Shown here in pieces: positions 16,596-23,570 of a stretch of 39,503 bases of DNA. This DNA is from Roseiflexus sp. Lineage in GTDB: Bacteria; Chloroflexota; Chloroflexia; Chloroflexales; Roseiflexaceae. The stretch is from positions 1 to 39,503 of the forward strand of contig JAGHYV010000041.1 in assembly GCA_017743475.1 (NCBI GenBank). Reading direction: 5' to 3'. The position numbers were made by a program, and so were the translations under genes. A model generated the notes under the pieces. That model did not search any database, was not told where the DNA came from, and saw only the letters and a program-made list of their open reading frames with translations. How positions within the stretch are numbered: position 1 is the stretch's first letter; each line of letters opens with the position of its first letter.

Positions 16596-16641
16596 CGCTC
16601 AACCTTGTTCAAACGTTCAATGCTCAACCTTCAACCCCCAA
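16596..16641. repeat. Heptanucleotide repeat tract across the bchC stop codon
   Basis: Four consecutive 7-mers ending in CAA (CGTTCAA, TGCTCAA, CCTTCAA, CCCCCAA at 16614-16641), plus CGCTCAA at 16596-16602. The last units include the bchC stop codon at 16631-16633. A related perfect duplicate (AACGTTC twice) is at 33938-33951, also at a stop codon. Confidence 0.65.
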
Positions 16642-17602
16642 CATCCCACTCAATCACCAGTTTCAGACACTCCGGGTCATTTAAGGCAGTCGCATACGCT
16701 TCCTCAAAGCGGTCAATCGGCAGGCGATGCGTGATCAACCCGGTTGCATCGAGCACCCCTGCCGCAAGCATAGCACGGGTGCGTTGCAGATCGCCCTCGC
16801 CCCACTCCTTCGCGGTGAGCAACCGCGCCTGTTTGAGGAACAGCGGCATGTACGGTAGATGCAATTCGTCATAGTACCCAAGCAGGACAATCATGCCATC
16901 GTTCGCCAGCAGCGACAGCGCATCGCTCAACGCTGCCATCGACCCGGTCGCCTCGATGATCGTATCGACCGGTTGTTGCACCGCTGCAATGAGCGAGTTG
17001 GTTGCCACATTAACGCGCAGGTCCGCCACGCTGCGTTCCAGACGGCTCGCAACCCGATCACTGACCGCAACCCAGGCGCCCTGCGCCCGCGCAATCCGTG
17101 CCGCAAACTGTCCGACCGGACCCTGCCCCAGCACCAGCACTCGCCGACCGGTCAGATTCTGACTCGCACCGGCTATCAGATCGACGCCGTGGAGTGCAGT
17201 CGCTGCCAGCGCCAGCAAGACGCCGTGCTCCGGTTGTATTCCGTCGAGCGGAACCACCCGATGATAATCAACCAGTAGGGTCGCCGCCTGCCCGCCCCAT
17301 GCCGGGTTGACATCACGGAAGCAGCGCGCACCGCCAATGTACACCCAGCGCCCGTCATACTCTGCCGGAACCGCCGCACCACGTGCGACTATTCGACCGA
17401 CCGTTTCGTACCCCGGCACGACCGGAAACCGTAACATCGGATGTGGCATCCGTCCTGCCAGCAGCATCCGTTCCGTTCCGGCGCTGATCGATGTGAACGC
17501 TGTCTGCACCACGACATCACCGGGTCCCGCGTCTATCAGCGCCACATCACGCAACTCAAGACGATGTGGTTCAGGAATAACAATTGCGCGTGTCGTGCTC
17601 AT
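16631..17602 (-). CDS. bchC: 3-hydroxyethyl bacteriochlorophyllide a dehydrogenase
   Basis: About 323 aa. Oxidises the C3 hydroxyethyl group to acetyl, completing the bacteriochlorophyllide a side chain after BchF and BchXYZ. It is a medium-chain dehydrogenase/reductase: substrate-domain sequence FTSISAGTERMLLAGRMP and FPVVPGYETVGRIV, then a Rossmann site VLVLGQGPVGQFAARIA near residues 145-160. Zinc-site cysteines of classical alcohol dehydrogenases are absent, as usual for BchC. Two starts are possible: ATG 17602, which fits the family N-terminus (MSTTRAIVIPEP), and ATG 17614, which overlaps the bchF stop as TGATG and would be translationally coupled. The 3' end coincides with a heptamer repeat tract. 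Confidence 0.93.
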   Translation of the reverse strand: MSTTRAIVIPEPHRLELRDVALIDAGPGDVVVQTAFTSISAGTERMLLAGRMPHPMLRFPVVPGYETVGRIVARGAAVPAEYDGRWVYIGGARCFRDVNPAWGGQAATLLVDYHRVVPLDGIQPEHGVLLALAATALHGVDLIAGASQNLTGRRVLVLGQGPVGQFAARIARAQGAWVAVSDRVASRLERSVADLRVNVATNSLIAAVQQPVDTIIEATGSMAALSDALSLLANDGMIVLLGYYDELHLPYMPLFLKQARLLTAKEWGEGDLQRTRAMLAAGVLDATGLITHRLPIDRFEEAYATALNDPECLKLVIEWDVGG

Positions 17603-17613
17603 AGATCGTCTCA

Positions 17614-18099
17614 TCAACGCGCAACTGCGCCGGATTGCCCGCTGCCACTTCGCATCATTCGCCGCTGCCGACCGGCCTGAATGCCGCGATGGACGAACTG
17701 AGCGCAATTGATCAGATAGGTGCAGTACGCCACGAGCATCAGTGTCATGATCGCATCGGGCGACCAGTGCAGCCAGATTGCGAGAAAATACAGGTTGTGC
17801 ATCACCATCGCCAGCGCATTGCCAGCATCTTCCCAGAAGAACTCCGGCGCCATGAACCAGCGCCCGAAGATCTCTTTCTCCCAGATCATGCCAGTGATCG
17901 TGATTGCCCACAACAGCGCGATCTTAATCCATACGCTGACGGTGGCAATCGTATACCCTTCACCCGTCACCAGGTAACGGATCACCAACCCGAAACTGAT
18001 CAGAAACGCGAGGAACTGAATCGGCGCGAGCACAGCCTGCACTTTCGTCCAGACACTTGCATCGCGGCGGGCCAGCTGTTCCGGCGTATACATCGACAT
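17614..18099 (-). CDS. bchF: 3-vinyl bacteriochlorophyllide hydratase
   Basis: 161 aa. Hydrates the C3 vinyl group to hydroxyethyl. The N-terminus YTPEQLARRDASVWTKVQAV and the block ITGMIWEKEIFGRWFMAPEFFWED are BchF hallmarks. Four transmembrane segments are visible (about 24-42, 55-74, 94-112 and 116-134). ATG 18099 is preceded by GGGGGA; an upstream TTG in frame is less likely. First gene of bchF-bchC-bchX and divergent from the universal stress protein gene. A small inverted repeat (18116-18131) lies 17 bp before the start codon. Confidence 0.95.
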   Translation of the reverse strand: MSMYTPEQLARRDASVWTKVQAVLAPIQFLAFLISFGLVIRYLVTGEGYTIATVSVWIKIALLWAITITGMIWEKEIFGRWFMAPEFFWEDAGNALAMVMHNLYFLAIWLHWSPDAIMTLMLVAYCTYLINCAQFVHRGIQAGRQRRMMRSGSGQSGAVAR

Positions 18100-18115
18100 C
18101 GCGGTCCCCCAATAT

Positions 18116-18131
18116 GTCAATACATTTTGAC
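18116..18131. promoter_or_regulatory. Candidate operator: GTCAA-N6-TTGAC just upstream of bchF
   Basis: A perfect 5-bp inverted repeat with a 6-bp spacer, GTCAA(18116-18120)/TTGAC(18127-18131). It lies between the bchF start and the minus-strand TATAAT at 18158-18153, so it would sit just downstream of that promoter's start site. Size and symmetry suit a dimeric repressor site. The factor is unknown; it is not an exact TGT-N12-ACA PpsR/CrtJ site. Confidence 0.4.
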
Positions 18132-18160
18132 TTGTGAGAAGCGTGCGCTTAGATTATAAT
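18132..18160 (+). promoter_or_regulatory. Promoter for the universal stress gene, overlapping a minus-strand -10 for bchF
   Basis: On the plus strand TTGTGA (18132-18137), 17 bp and TATAAT (18155-18160). The palindromic ATTATAAT at 18153-18160 also gives TATAAT on the minus strand, 54 bp before bchF, though its -35 is poor. The two promoters would share their -10 elements, so expression of the two genes may be mutually exclusive. Confidence 0.55.
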
Positions 18161-18223
18161 ACATCCACCTCTCAAGAAAACGTCTACAACCACTACACAA
18201 TTGCTCTCAGTTTGACGCACACC

Positions 18224-18248
18224 GGTTCGACTTTGAATGCGTCGAACC
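18224..18248. repeat. Inverted repeat in the stress-gene leader
   Basis: GGTTCGAC (18224-18231) and GTCGAACC (18241-18248) are perfect complements with a 9-nt spacer. It lies about 60 bp downstream of the proposed transcription start and 140 bp before the start codon, so it may be an RNA hairpin or an operator. A second short palindrome, GTGCA-GT-TGCAC, lies nearby at about 18274-18285. Confidence 0.5.
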
Positions 18249-18389
18249 CGTCGGGCGGTGTGATACGTGCGGTGCAGTTGCACGTCGAACGCATCGTAAC
18301 ATCCAAAAGTGGACAATTGTGCGTACCTAATCACGTTAACAGGACTGACCAGAGCCAGCATACCTCACACAACCAGCAGGAGTGACGCT

Positions 18390-19235
18390 ATGCGCATCAA
18401 TAATGTTCCCCTTGTGTTTGCAACAACCGCTATCGACCGGAGTTTTGCGCTGTTGCCAAACGTTGCTACGTTCGCCTCCGCCATTGGCAGAAGTCTGCAT
18501 ATTGTGCACGTGCTCGGACAACGCTATCGCAGCTACGCCGAACGGCAGATGGCAGCGGCAATTGAAGCGTTGTCATCGGGCAATAGGTTGGTCTTCGAAT
18601 TGCACAGAATCGAAAGCAAACAGCGCCGTGCCTTCCTTGAGGAGATTGCCAGCACTACCGGCGGCATTCTGGCAATGTTGCCCACCCGTCACAATTTTAT
18701 TAGCCGGTTGCTAGCAATGATGAGCGACTACGAAAAGTTTATGATTGAAGGTCCACTACCAATTCTCGCTCTTCCGCGCAATGGCGCACTCCCGACTTCA
18801 ATCAAACGTATTCTCTTTCCGCTCGACCTTTCACCGCGCTCCGACGACCCGCTCGACCAGGCTGCCGATTTCGCAAAGTCGGTTGGCGCCGAACTGCACC
18901 TGATCTATGCCTTCGGCAACGACCGGCTGCTTCCTTCTGAAATGGACATGGCCGCACGCATGGCAGCACGTTCACCACGCGAACTGTATCAGATCGATAA
19001 AAATCGCATTAACGCGCTTGCCGAACGCGCCCGGTCGCATGGCGTTCCGGTGGTTGTCTCCACAACCGAAGGGCGTGCGCATACCGCAATCCTGAACTAC
19101 TGCAACGCCGAAAAGATCGATCTGGCCATTATGGCGACCCACGGTCCGCGCACCAGCGAAGACATCTGGCATGGCACCACCACAGCGCGGGTTATCAAAC
19201 ACGCCACTATCCCTGTCATTGCAATGCGCTGTTGA
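18390..19235 (+). CDS. Tandem universal stress protein (UspA family)
   Basis: 281 aa, two Usp domains. The N-terminal domain (FATTAIDRSFALLPNVATFA onward) is degenerate. The C-terminal domain starts at KRILFPLDLSPRSDDPLDQA and ends with the usual LAIMATHGPRTSEDIWHGTTTARVIKHATIPVIAM, where GPR/T residues form the ATP-binding loop of the family, although the canonical G-2x-G-9x-G(S/T) pattern is altered. ATG 18390 has CAGGAG 8 bases upstream; frame extension to 18309 has no signal. It is divergent from bchF and its last 20 bp overlap the convergent puhE-like gene. A link to light or oxygen stress in this locus is plausible but unproven. Confidence 0.85.
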   Translation: MRINNVPLVFATTAIDRSFALLPNVATFASAIGRSLHIVHVLGQRYRSYAERQMAAAIEALSSGNRLVFELHRIESKQRRAFLEEIASTTGGILAMLPTRHNFISRLLAMMSDYEKFMIEGPLPILALPRNGALPTSIKRILFPLDLSPRSDDPLDQAADFAKSVGAELHLIYAFGNDRLLPSEMDMAARMAARSPRELYQIDKNRINALAERARSHGVPVVVSTTEGRAHTAILNYCNAEKIDLAIMATHGPRTSEDIWHGTTTARVIKHATIPVIAMRC

Positions 19236-19995
19236 GAATGCGCTGCCCATCCTCCCGCAGGTTCGCGAGCCTGCGGGAGGATTGAAGCCGCCAGACCCAC
19301 ATGTTTACTGGCAGGACATCGAGCCAGAGTGCGACGCACGCCATCGCTGATTGAGCCGCGAGCAACATCGCACCAACACCCGCACTCGTGTCCAAACCAT
19401 ACTCCAGCGCATCGGCAGCGAGCCACACACACGCCGCTGTTAGAGCAGTGACGCTGAGCGGAAAGATTGCGCTCAACGCCTGCGCTGGCGGCAATCCGAC
19501 CGCAAACCAGGGTGGCCAGATTAGAGGACCGCCATCACGCGCATGAGTGGCGGCATACGCCGTCAGGCGCATGCTGAGATGTCCCCACCAGGCGAGGAAG
19601 AATGCCCAAACCCCCCACTGATTGGCGCCATTCCACGTCAGTGCAACGATCCCGGCAGCGGGGAAGACCCACATGACTTCCTGCCACAGCGCACTCCGGC
19701 GCGCGAACCCCAGGCGACGCATCCCCGGTCCGGCATACATGCGACACCCGATCTCCTGCCACACCCACACGATCATGGCACAGAGATGAGCCACATACAC
19801 CCCCCGCAGCGACCGGTCATTGCAGGTCAGCGCCAGGACGACAAGCGCCCCGACCACCGCAACCGTCGCCAGTCCATACAACCACGAAAACGCCTCAGAT
19901 GACAGACGATCGGCGAGTGTAGGCAGAACTATTGCTGCGCTCAGAACCAGAACCGCATAGAGCAATGGCGCAAGGGGGAGTGGCATATGCTTCAT
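19216..19995 (-). CDS. PuhE-like putative photosynthetic complex assembly protein (DUF3623)
   Basis: 259 aa with about seven hydrophobic segments. The region MIVWVWQEIGCRMYAGPG, then LTWNGANQWGVWAFFLAWWG, SMRLTAYAA and LSAIFPLSVTALTA, matches the order of conserved blocks in PuhE (TWG-PNQ-G-WTF, MRLSAKLN, FPLSVT). In purple bacteria PuhE is encoded with the reaction-centre H subunit and helps photosystem assembly; no puhA is present here. ATG 19995 lies 26 bp after the bchP stop, so this is the last gene of the puf-bchGP operon. A strong hairpin (19249-19282) lies inside its last codons, and its stop overlaps the convergent stress gene by 20 bp. The call rests on block similarity and is divergent. 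Confidence 0.72.
   Translation of the reverse strand: MKHMPLPLAPLLYAVLVLSAAIVLPTLADRLSSEAFSWLYGLATVAVVGALVVLALTCNDRSLRGVYVAHLCAMIVWVWQEIGCRMYAGPGMRRLGFARRSALWQEVMWVFPAAGIVALTWNGANQWGVWAFFLAWWGHLSMRLTAYAATHARDGGPLIWPPWFAVGLPPAQALSAIFPLSVTALTAACVWLAADALEYGLDTSAGVGAMLLAAQSAMACVALWLDVLPVNMWVWRLQSSRRLANLREDGQRILNSALQ
19249..19282. terminator. Perfect 13-bp hairpin at the convergent junction
   Basis: Arms 19249-19261 and 19270-19282 are perfect complements (13 bp, GC-rich, 8-nt loop). It begins 14 bp after the stress-gene stop and lies within the last codons of the puhE-like gene. It can act as the terminator for the plus-strand gene. For the minus-strand transcript it precedes the stop codon, which is unusual. 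Confidence 0.65.
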
Positions 19996-20021
19996 CTCTG
20001 CCGATTGTGAAGAACGAAACC

Positions 20022-21242
20022 TCAAGCGACAGCCGGTTGATCGGTCCGACGGCGCGGCAGATAGTGACGCACCTGAGCAGCGATAATATCCGCCGTCATC
20101 CGCAACTGCGCCAGCCACGGCACCGGTGCCATTGTCTTGTGCATATACGACTCAAATGTCAGCCGTTGCACATCTAGATTACGGCACATGTCGGTGAACA
20201 CTTCCATCTGCCGTGCACTGCCATACCCCCACTTCTGCAAGAAGACGAGGAAGCGATACATCGTGCCGTAGGTCTTCCACCATCGACGCTCATAGCGCCG
20301 TAGCGCGGCGAGCGATGTGTCTGGCAGACTGTCGATCAGCGTCTCAGCCGCCATTTTGCCGCTCTTCATCGCCCAATAGATGCCTTCACCGGAGGTGTGC
20401 ACCACTAGACCAGCCGCATCACCAATAAGCATCACGCGCTCAAACGCCATATGTTTGCGCGGTTCCATCGGCAGTGCATGCGCCTCTTCGAGAATGATCT
20501 CACCCCCTTCCAGATCTTTGCGGATACGGTGCTTCAGATTCGCAAGAAATTCACGCGCGCGCTTGCTGTGGGCAGGTCCCGTTCCAATGCCGACAGCTAC
20601 GTGATCGCTCTTGGGAAACGCCCACGCGTACAGGTCGGGGCTGACCTCAGGACCCAGATACAGATCAGCGGTATCCTCCCAGCGCGCCATCTTGCTTGCT
20701 GGGAGACGAATGCGCTGCTGAATAGCGATACAGCGCGGCAGATTGGGCAAACCCAGAAGTTTCGCCGTGGTCGAATACGCCCCATCGGCGCCAATCACTG
20801 CCGTAACGCGCAACTGTTGACGGGTGCCACTGGACCGTTCACGATAGGTTGCAGTCACACCCTCCTTATCGAATGCGAGATCGACCAGTTGACCTTCGAT
20901 CAACGTCGCACCTCGCTGAACAGCGCGCTGACGGATGTAGCGGTCGAATTCCTCGCGGCAGCACATAGCGATATAGTCCTGATCGCTGCGATTGACGCCA
21001 GCAACTTCGATTTCGACGACCCGTTCGCTCGGAGAATGCACCAGGGCGTGGTGCACCTTGCGCGAGATCAGCGTTTCCGGCAGGTCAAACTCGGTGAACG
21101 CCACTGGCGGCACTGCACCGCCGCAGGGTTTGACATACGACGTGTCGCGCTCAAGCATCACGACCGGCACACCCGCGCGTGCCAGCGTATCGGCAGCCGT
21201 CGAGCCGCCAACCGATGCACCTACCACGAGGACTGGATCCAT
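20022..21242 (-). CDS. bchP: Geranylgeranyl reductase
   Basis: 406 aa, usual BchP length. Flavoprotein that reduces geranylgeranyl-bacteriochlorophyll a to the phytylated pigment. The FAD-binding N-terminus is VLVVGASVGGSTAADTLARAG with ERD near 31-33, followed by the family motif KPCGGAVPP. Further blocks are VIGADGAYSTTAKLLG and the second FAD motif VMLIGDAAGLVVHTSGEGIYWAMKSG. It follows bchG by 207 bp, in which I see no hairpin, and precedes the puhE-like gene by 26 bp. A paralogue acting on archaeal-type lipids is unlikely given this context. Confidence 0.95.
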   Translation of the reverse strand: MDPVLVVGASVGGSTAADTLARAGVPVVMLERDTSYVKPCGGAVPPVAFTEFDLPETLISRKVHHALVHSPSERVVEIEVAGVNRSDQDYIAMCCREEFDRYIRQRAVQRGATLIEGQLVDLAFDKEGVTATYRERSSGTRQQLRVTAVIGADGAYSTTAKLLGLPNLPRCIAIQQRIRLPASKMARWEDTADLYLGPEVSPDLYAWAFPKSDHVAVGIGTGPAHSKRAREFLANLKHRIRKDLEGGEIILEEAHALPMEPRKHMAFERVMLIGDAAGLVVHTSGEGIYWAMKSGKMAAETLIDSLPDTSLAALRRYERRWWKTYGTMYRFLVFLQKWGYGSARQMEVFTDMCRNLDVQRLTFESYMHKTMAPVPWLAQLRMTADIIAAQVRHYLPRRRTDQPAVA

Positions 21243-21449
21243 GCATCTCTCCGTTTCTAGCGTCTCACGTCGATAAGAGTAACCTCATCGCAAATAACGT
21301 GTACCGCAGAGACATCGGGAACACAAAGTTTTCCATTCCATTGCTTGCTACGTCCGCTACGCTGCTGCGGTAAAACAACCTTGTTGCAGAAGAGTCTTTC
21401 TTCAGAATGAACGTCGAGCAATAACGCGATACTACCATTTCCTGCGTTG

Positions 21450-22367
21450 TCATCCTCTCAACCCGATCGCCGCTGCCATCATCCCCCACACAAACATTGC
21501 GATACCGCTGGCATTGTAGAAAATAGCGCGTTTACGCGGATCGGCGATCGTAAAGAACTTCCACTGCGTCGGAATCTGCATCAGCACTAGTGCTCCAATA
21601 ATGCTGGCGATGATCCAGTTGCGGATGTGGAGAAAATACATCACCACTAGAATCTGGGCGACATTGATCGTCACGAATGCAGTCCAGGCTGCCGCGATCT
21701 CGCCGTACAGCACCGGGATGGAGCGAATGCCGCTAATGCGGTCGCCCTCGATGCTCTTGAAATCATTGATCGTCATGATACCGTGGGCGCCAAGTGAAAA
21801 GAGCGCTGCCATCAGCACGCTGCCGAACGTCAATGGCGCAAACGCCAGATGACCGGCAATCCACGGCAACCCCTCGTAGGAAACAGCGACGATCGCATTC
21901 CCGATCCAGCCATTGCGCTTTGCGCGGATCGGACCCGCACTATAGATCACCGCAAGTACCATGCCGATTGCCGTCATCAGGGCGACGTACTGTCCGAGAA
22001 ACAGTGCAATGCCCAGACCAAGCACGACCAGTACACCAACGGTAATAAATACCTGCCTTGTCGATACCAGACCCGACGGAATCAGGCGCTGCGGCTCGTT
22101 GATTGCGTCCACGTCGCGATCGCAGTAATCATTGACGACCTGCGCCATCCCGCAGAGGATCGGACCAGCAAGCAGTGTTCCCAGTGCGATACGTCCTACA
22201 TCGGTGACCGTCCACTGGCTGGCGCCGCTGGCGATAGAACCGCACAGAAACGCCCATGACGGCGCAAACCATGTCACCGGTTTCATTAGCTCAACAGAGC
22301 GCCGCAGAATCAACATCGGGCTGGGCGAAGCCCGAGATGACGCGGTCGAAGCGGTTGATTCCGGCAT
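21450..22367 (-). CDS. bchG: Bacteriochlorophyll a synthase
   Basis: 305 aa from ATG 22367, which has GGAGAG 7 bases upstream; open frame further upstream to 22424 is not supported. UbiA-family membrane prenyltransferase that esterifies bacteriochlorophyllide a with geranylgeranyl diphosphate. The first Asp-rich motif NDYCDRDVDAINEPQR and the second region TINDFKSIEGDR coordinate Mg-diphosphate. RLIPSGL and the multiple membrane spans (seven to nine) fit the ChlG/BchG group. It follows pufC with a perfect 12-bp hairpin in the gap, and precedes bchP. Confidence 0.95.
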   Translation of the reverse strand: MPESTASTASSRASPSPMLILRRSVELMKPVTWFAPSWAFLCGSIASGASQWTVTDVGRIALGTLLAGPILCGMAQVVNDYCDRDVDAINEPQRLIPSGLVSTRQVFITVGVLVVLGLGIALFLGQYVALMTAIGMVLAVIYSAGPIRAKRNGWIGNAIVAVSYEGLPWIAGHLAFAPLTFGSVLMAALFSLGAHGIMTINDFKSIEGDRISGIRSIPVLYGEIAAAWTAFVTINVAQILVVMYFLHIRNWIIASIIGALVLMQIPTQWKFFTIADPRKRAIFYNASGIAMFVWGMMAAAIGLRG

Positions 22368-22444
22368 TAGCTCACTCTCCTGCGAGTCAAAAGAAGAAAG
22401 TCGCCACGGCAGGTGCACAATCATTCATTGTGACAAACAAGAAA

Positions 22445-22484
22445 TGCTGTGTGATGCGCAATGACGTTCACACATCACACAGCA
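22445..22484 (-). repeat. Intercistronic hairpin between pufC and bchG
   Basis: TGCTGTGTGATG (22445-22456) and CATCACACAGCA (22473-22484) are perfect 12-nt complements with a 16-nt loop. On the transcribed minus strand the stem is followed by a T-rich stretch, so it may be a partial terminator or a 3' mRNA stabiliser separating structural puf genes from pigment genes. Confidence 0.75.
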
Positions 22485-22510
22485 CGCATCACACCCTCGT
22501 GGCGCCAGGG

Positions 22511-23473
22511 CTACGGTGTACTTGAAAGCACCGCTGGCACCTGGCCCGGCCTGGCTGCACCCGGTGGAATGCGGGCACCCTGATGGCACAGCCAGCACGA
22601 AGGACTCTTTCCAGCCATGATGCCATCGGCAATCCGCCCGCCTGGCGCAACATATGTTTCCTGAATATGCTTCGACATCTGGAGCATAATGATGGAATGG
22701 TTCTTCTGCTCAACCTCGTAGCTCGGGAAGTAGCGCGAATTGTGGCAGAAGGTGCATCCCTGCCCCAGACTGACGTTCATGTGATACATGGCGAACTGGT
22801 TCTGCTCTACCTCCGCGTTCGACACATCCTTCCGCCCGGTGACGACCAGACCGCCGGGGTAGTCCAGATCAAGCGGCAGGCGCCAGTCGTTCGGCAGCGT
22901 GTTCATAATCTCGATTGGATACGGCTCCAGACCCGCCGCCTTCCCGTTGTGGCAGGTTGCGCAGGTGATCTGATAGTTACCGACCGATGCTGGCAGTTTG
23001 GCAGTATAGTTCTGGTTCAGATCGGCGGACATCAGCATCATCTTGCGCGCTATCACCTTCTTTGCCGCGTTCGGATACCCCTCCTGCTGGGCGAAGTTGG
23101 CGATATTGTGGCAGTAGCTGCAATCGACCTTCAAGCCACCGGAAACATGCGCCACCATGTATGCCGAGATTTGCGCCGTCGTCATTCCTTTCAGCACCTG
23201 CACTGCCTGTGGCTGCGGATTCGCCTGAATATAGGCATTCATTGCCGCGAGCGACTCAGCCTTAATATAATCCGTGGGCTCCTGGGTGTAATTGACGTAG
23301 ATTGGGTTCTGCAACGGCGGCGCAGGCGCCGGAATGACCGTGTAGAAGATCCACCAGAAAATCACGACACTTGCCACGGCCATAACGACCGAAATGAGTC
23401 CGGCCACAATGTAGAACCTGCCGCGGACGGTATTCGTGATTTCCGGAAAGAGCGTTGGAGGCTGCTGGATCAT
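22511..23473 (-). CDS. pufC: Reaction-centre tetraheme cytochrome c subunit
   Basis: 320 aa. Donates electrons to the photo-oxidised special pair from the periplasmic side. Four CXXCH haem sites are at C118-H122, C171-H175, C240-H244 and C293-H297. Candidate axial methionines precede them in helices (for example KMMLMSADLN and IIMLQMSKHI). The N-terminus has one membrane helix (about residues 21-45, IVAGLISVVMAVASVVIFWW) without a lipobox, so it is anchored by an uncleaved span rather than by lipid. The C-terminus is proline-rich. It begins 97 bp after the pufLM stop with a strong hairpin between. Confidence 0.96.
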   Translation of the reverse strand: MIQQPPTLFPEITNTVRGRFYIVAGLISVVMAVASVVIFWWIFYTVIPAPAPPLQNPIYVNYTQEPTDYIKAESLAAMNAYIQANPQPQAVQVLKGMTTAQISAYMVAHVSGGLKVDCSYCHNIANFAQQEGYPNAAKKVIARKMMLMSADLNQNYTAKLPASVGNYQITCATCHNGKAAGLEPYPIEIMNTLPNDWRLPLDLDYPGGLVVTGRKDVSNAEVEQNQFAMYHMNVSLGQGCTFCHNSRYFPSYEVEQKNHSIIMLQMSKHIQETYVAPGGRIADGIMAGKSPSCWLCHQGARIPPGAARPGQVPAVLSSTP

Positions 23474-23533
23474 CGCTTCTATTCCTCTCTAGCAGTGCTG
23501 CGGACGAGACATAACGCTGGCCCAACTGAGTGG

Positions 23534-23561
23534 GCGGGCGAATGGATGATCATTCGCCCGC
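23534..23561 (-). repeat. Intercistronic hairpin between pufLM and pufC
   Basis: GCGGGCGAATG (23534-23544) and CATTCGCCCGC (23551-23561) are perfect 11-nt complements with a 6-nt loop, starting 10 bp before the pufLM stop codon boundary on the plus coordinate. No T-run follows on the transcribed strand, which favours an mRNA-stability or processing role over termination. Confidence 0.75.
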
Positions 23562-23570
23562 GCTACACGC

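Noticed and set aside
18116-18131. PpsR/CrtJ or FNR binding site upstream of bchF
   Set aside because: The inverted repeat GTCAA-N6-TTGAC does not match TGT-N12-ACA or TTGAT-N4-ATCAA exactly, so no factor is named.
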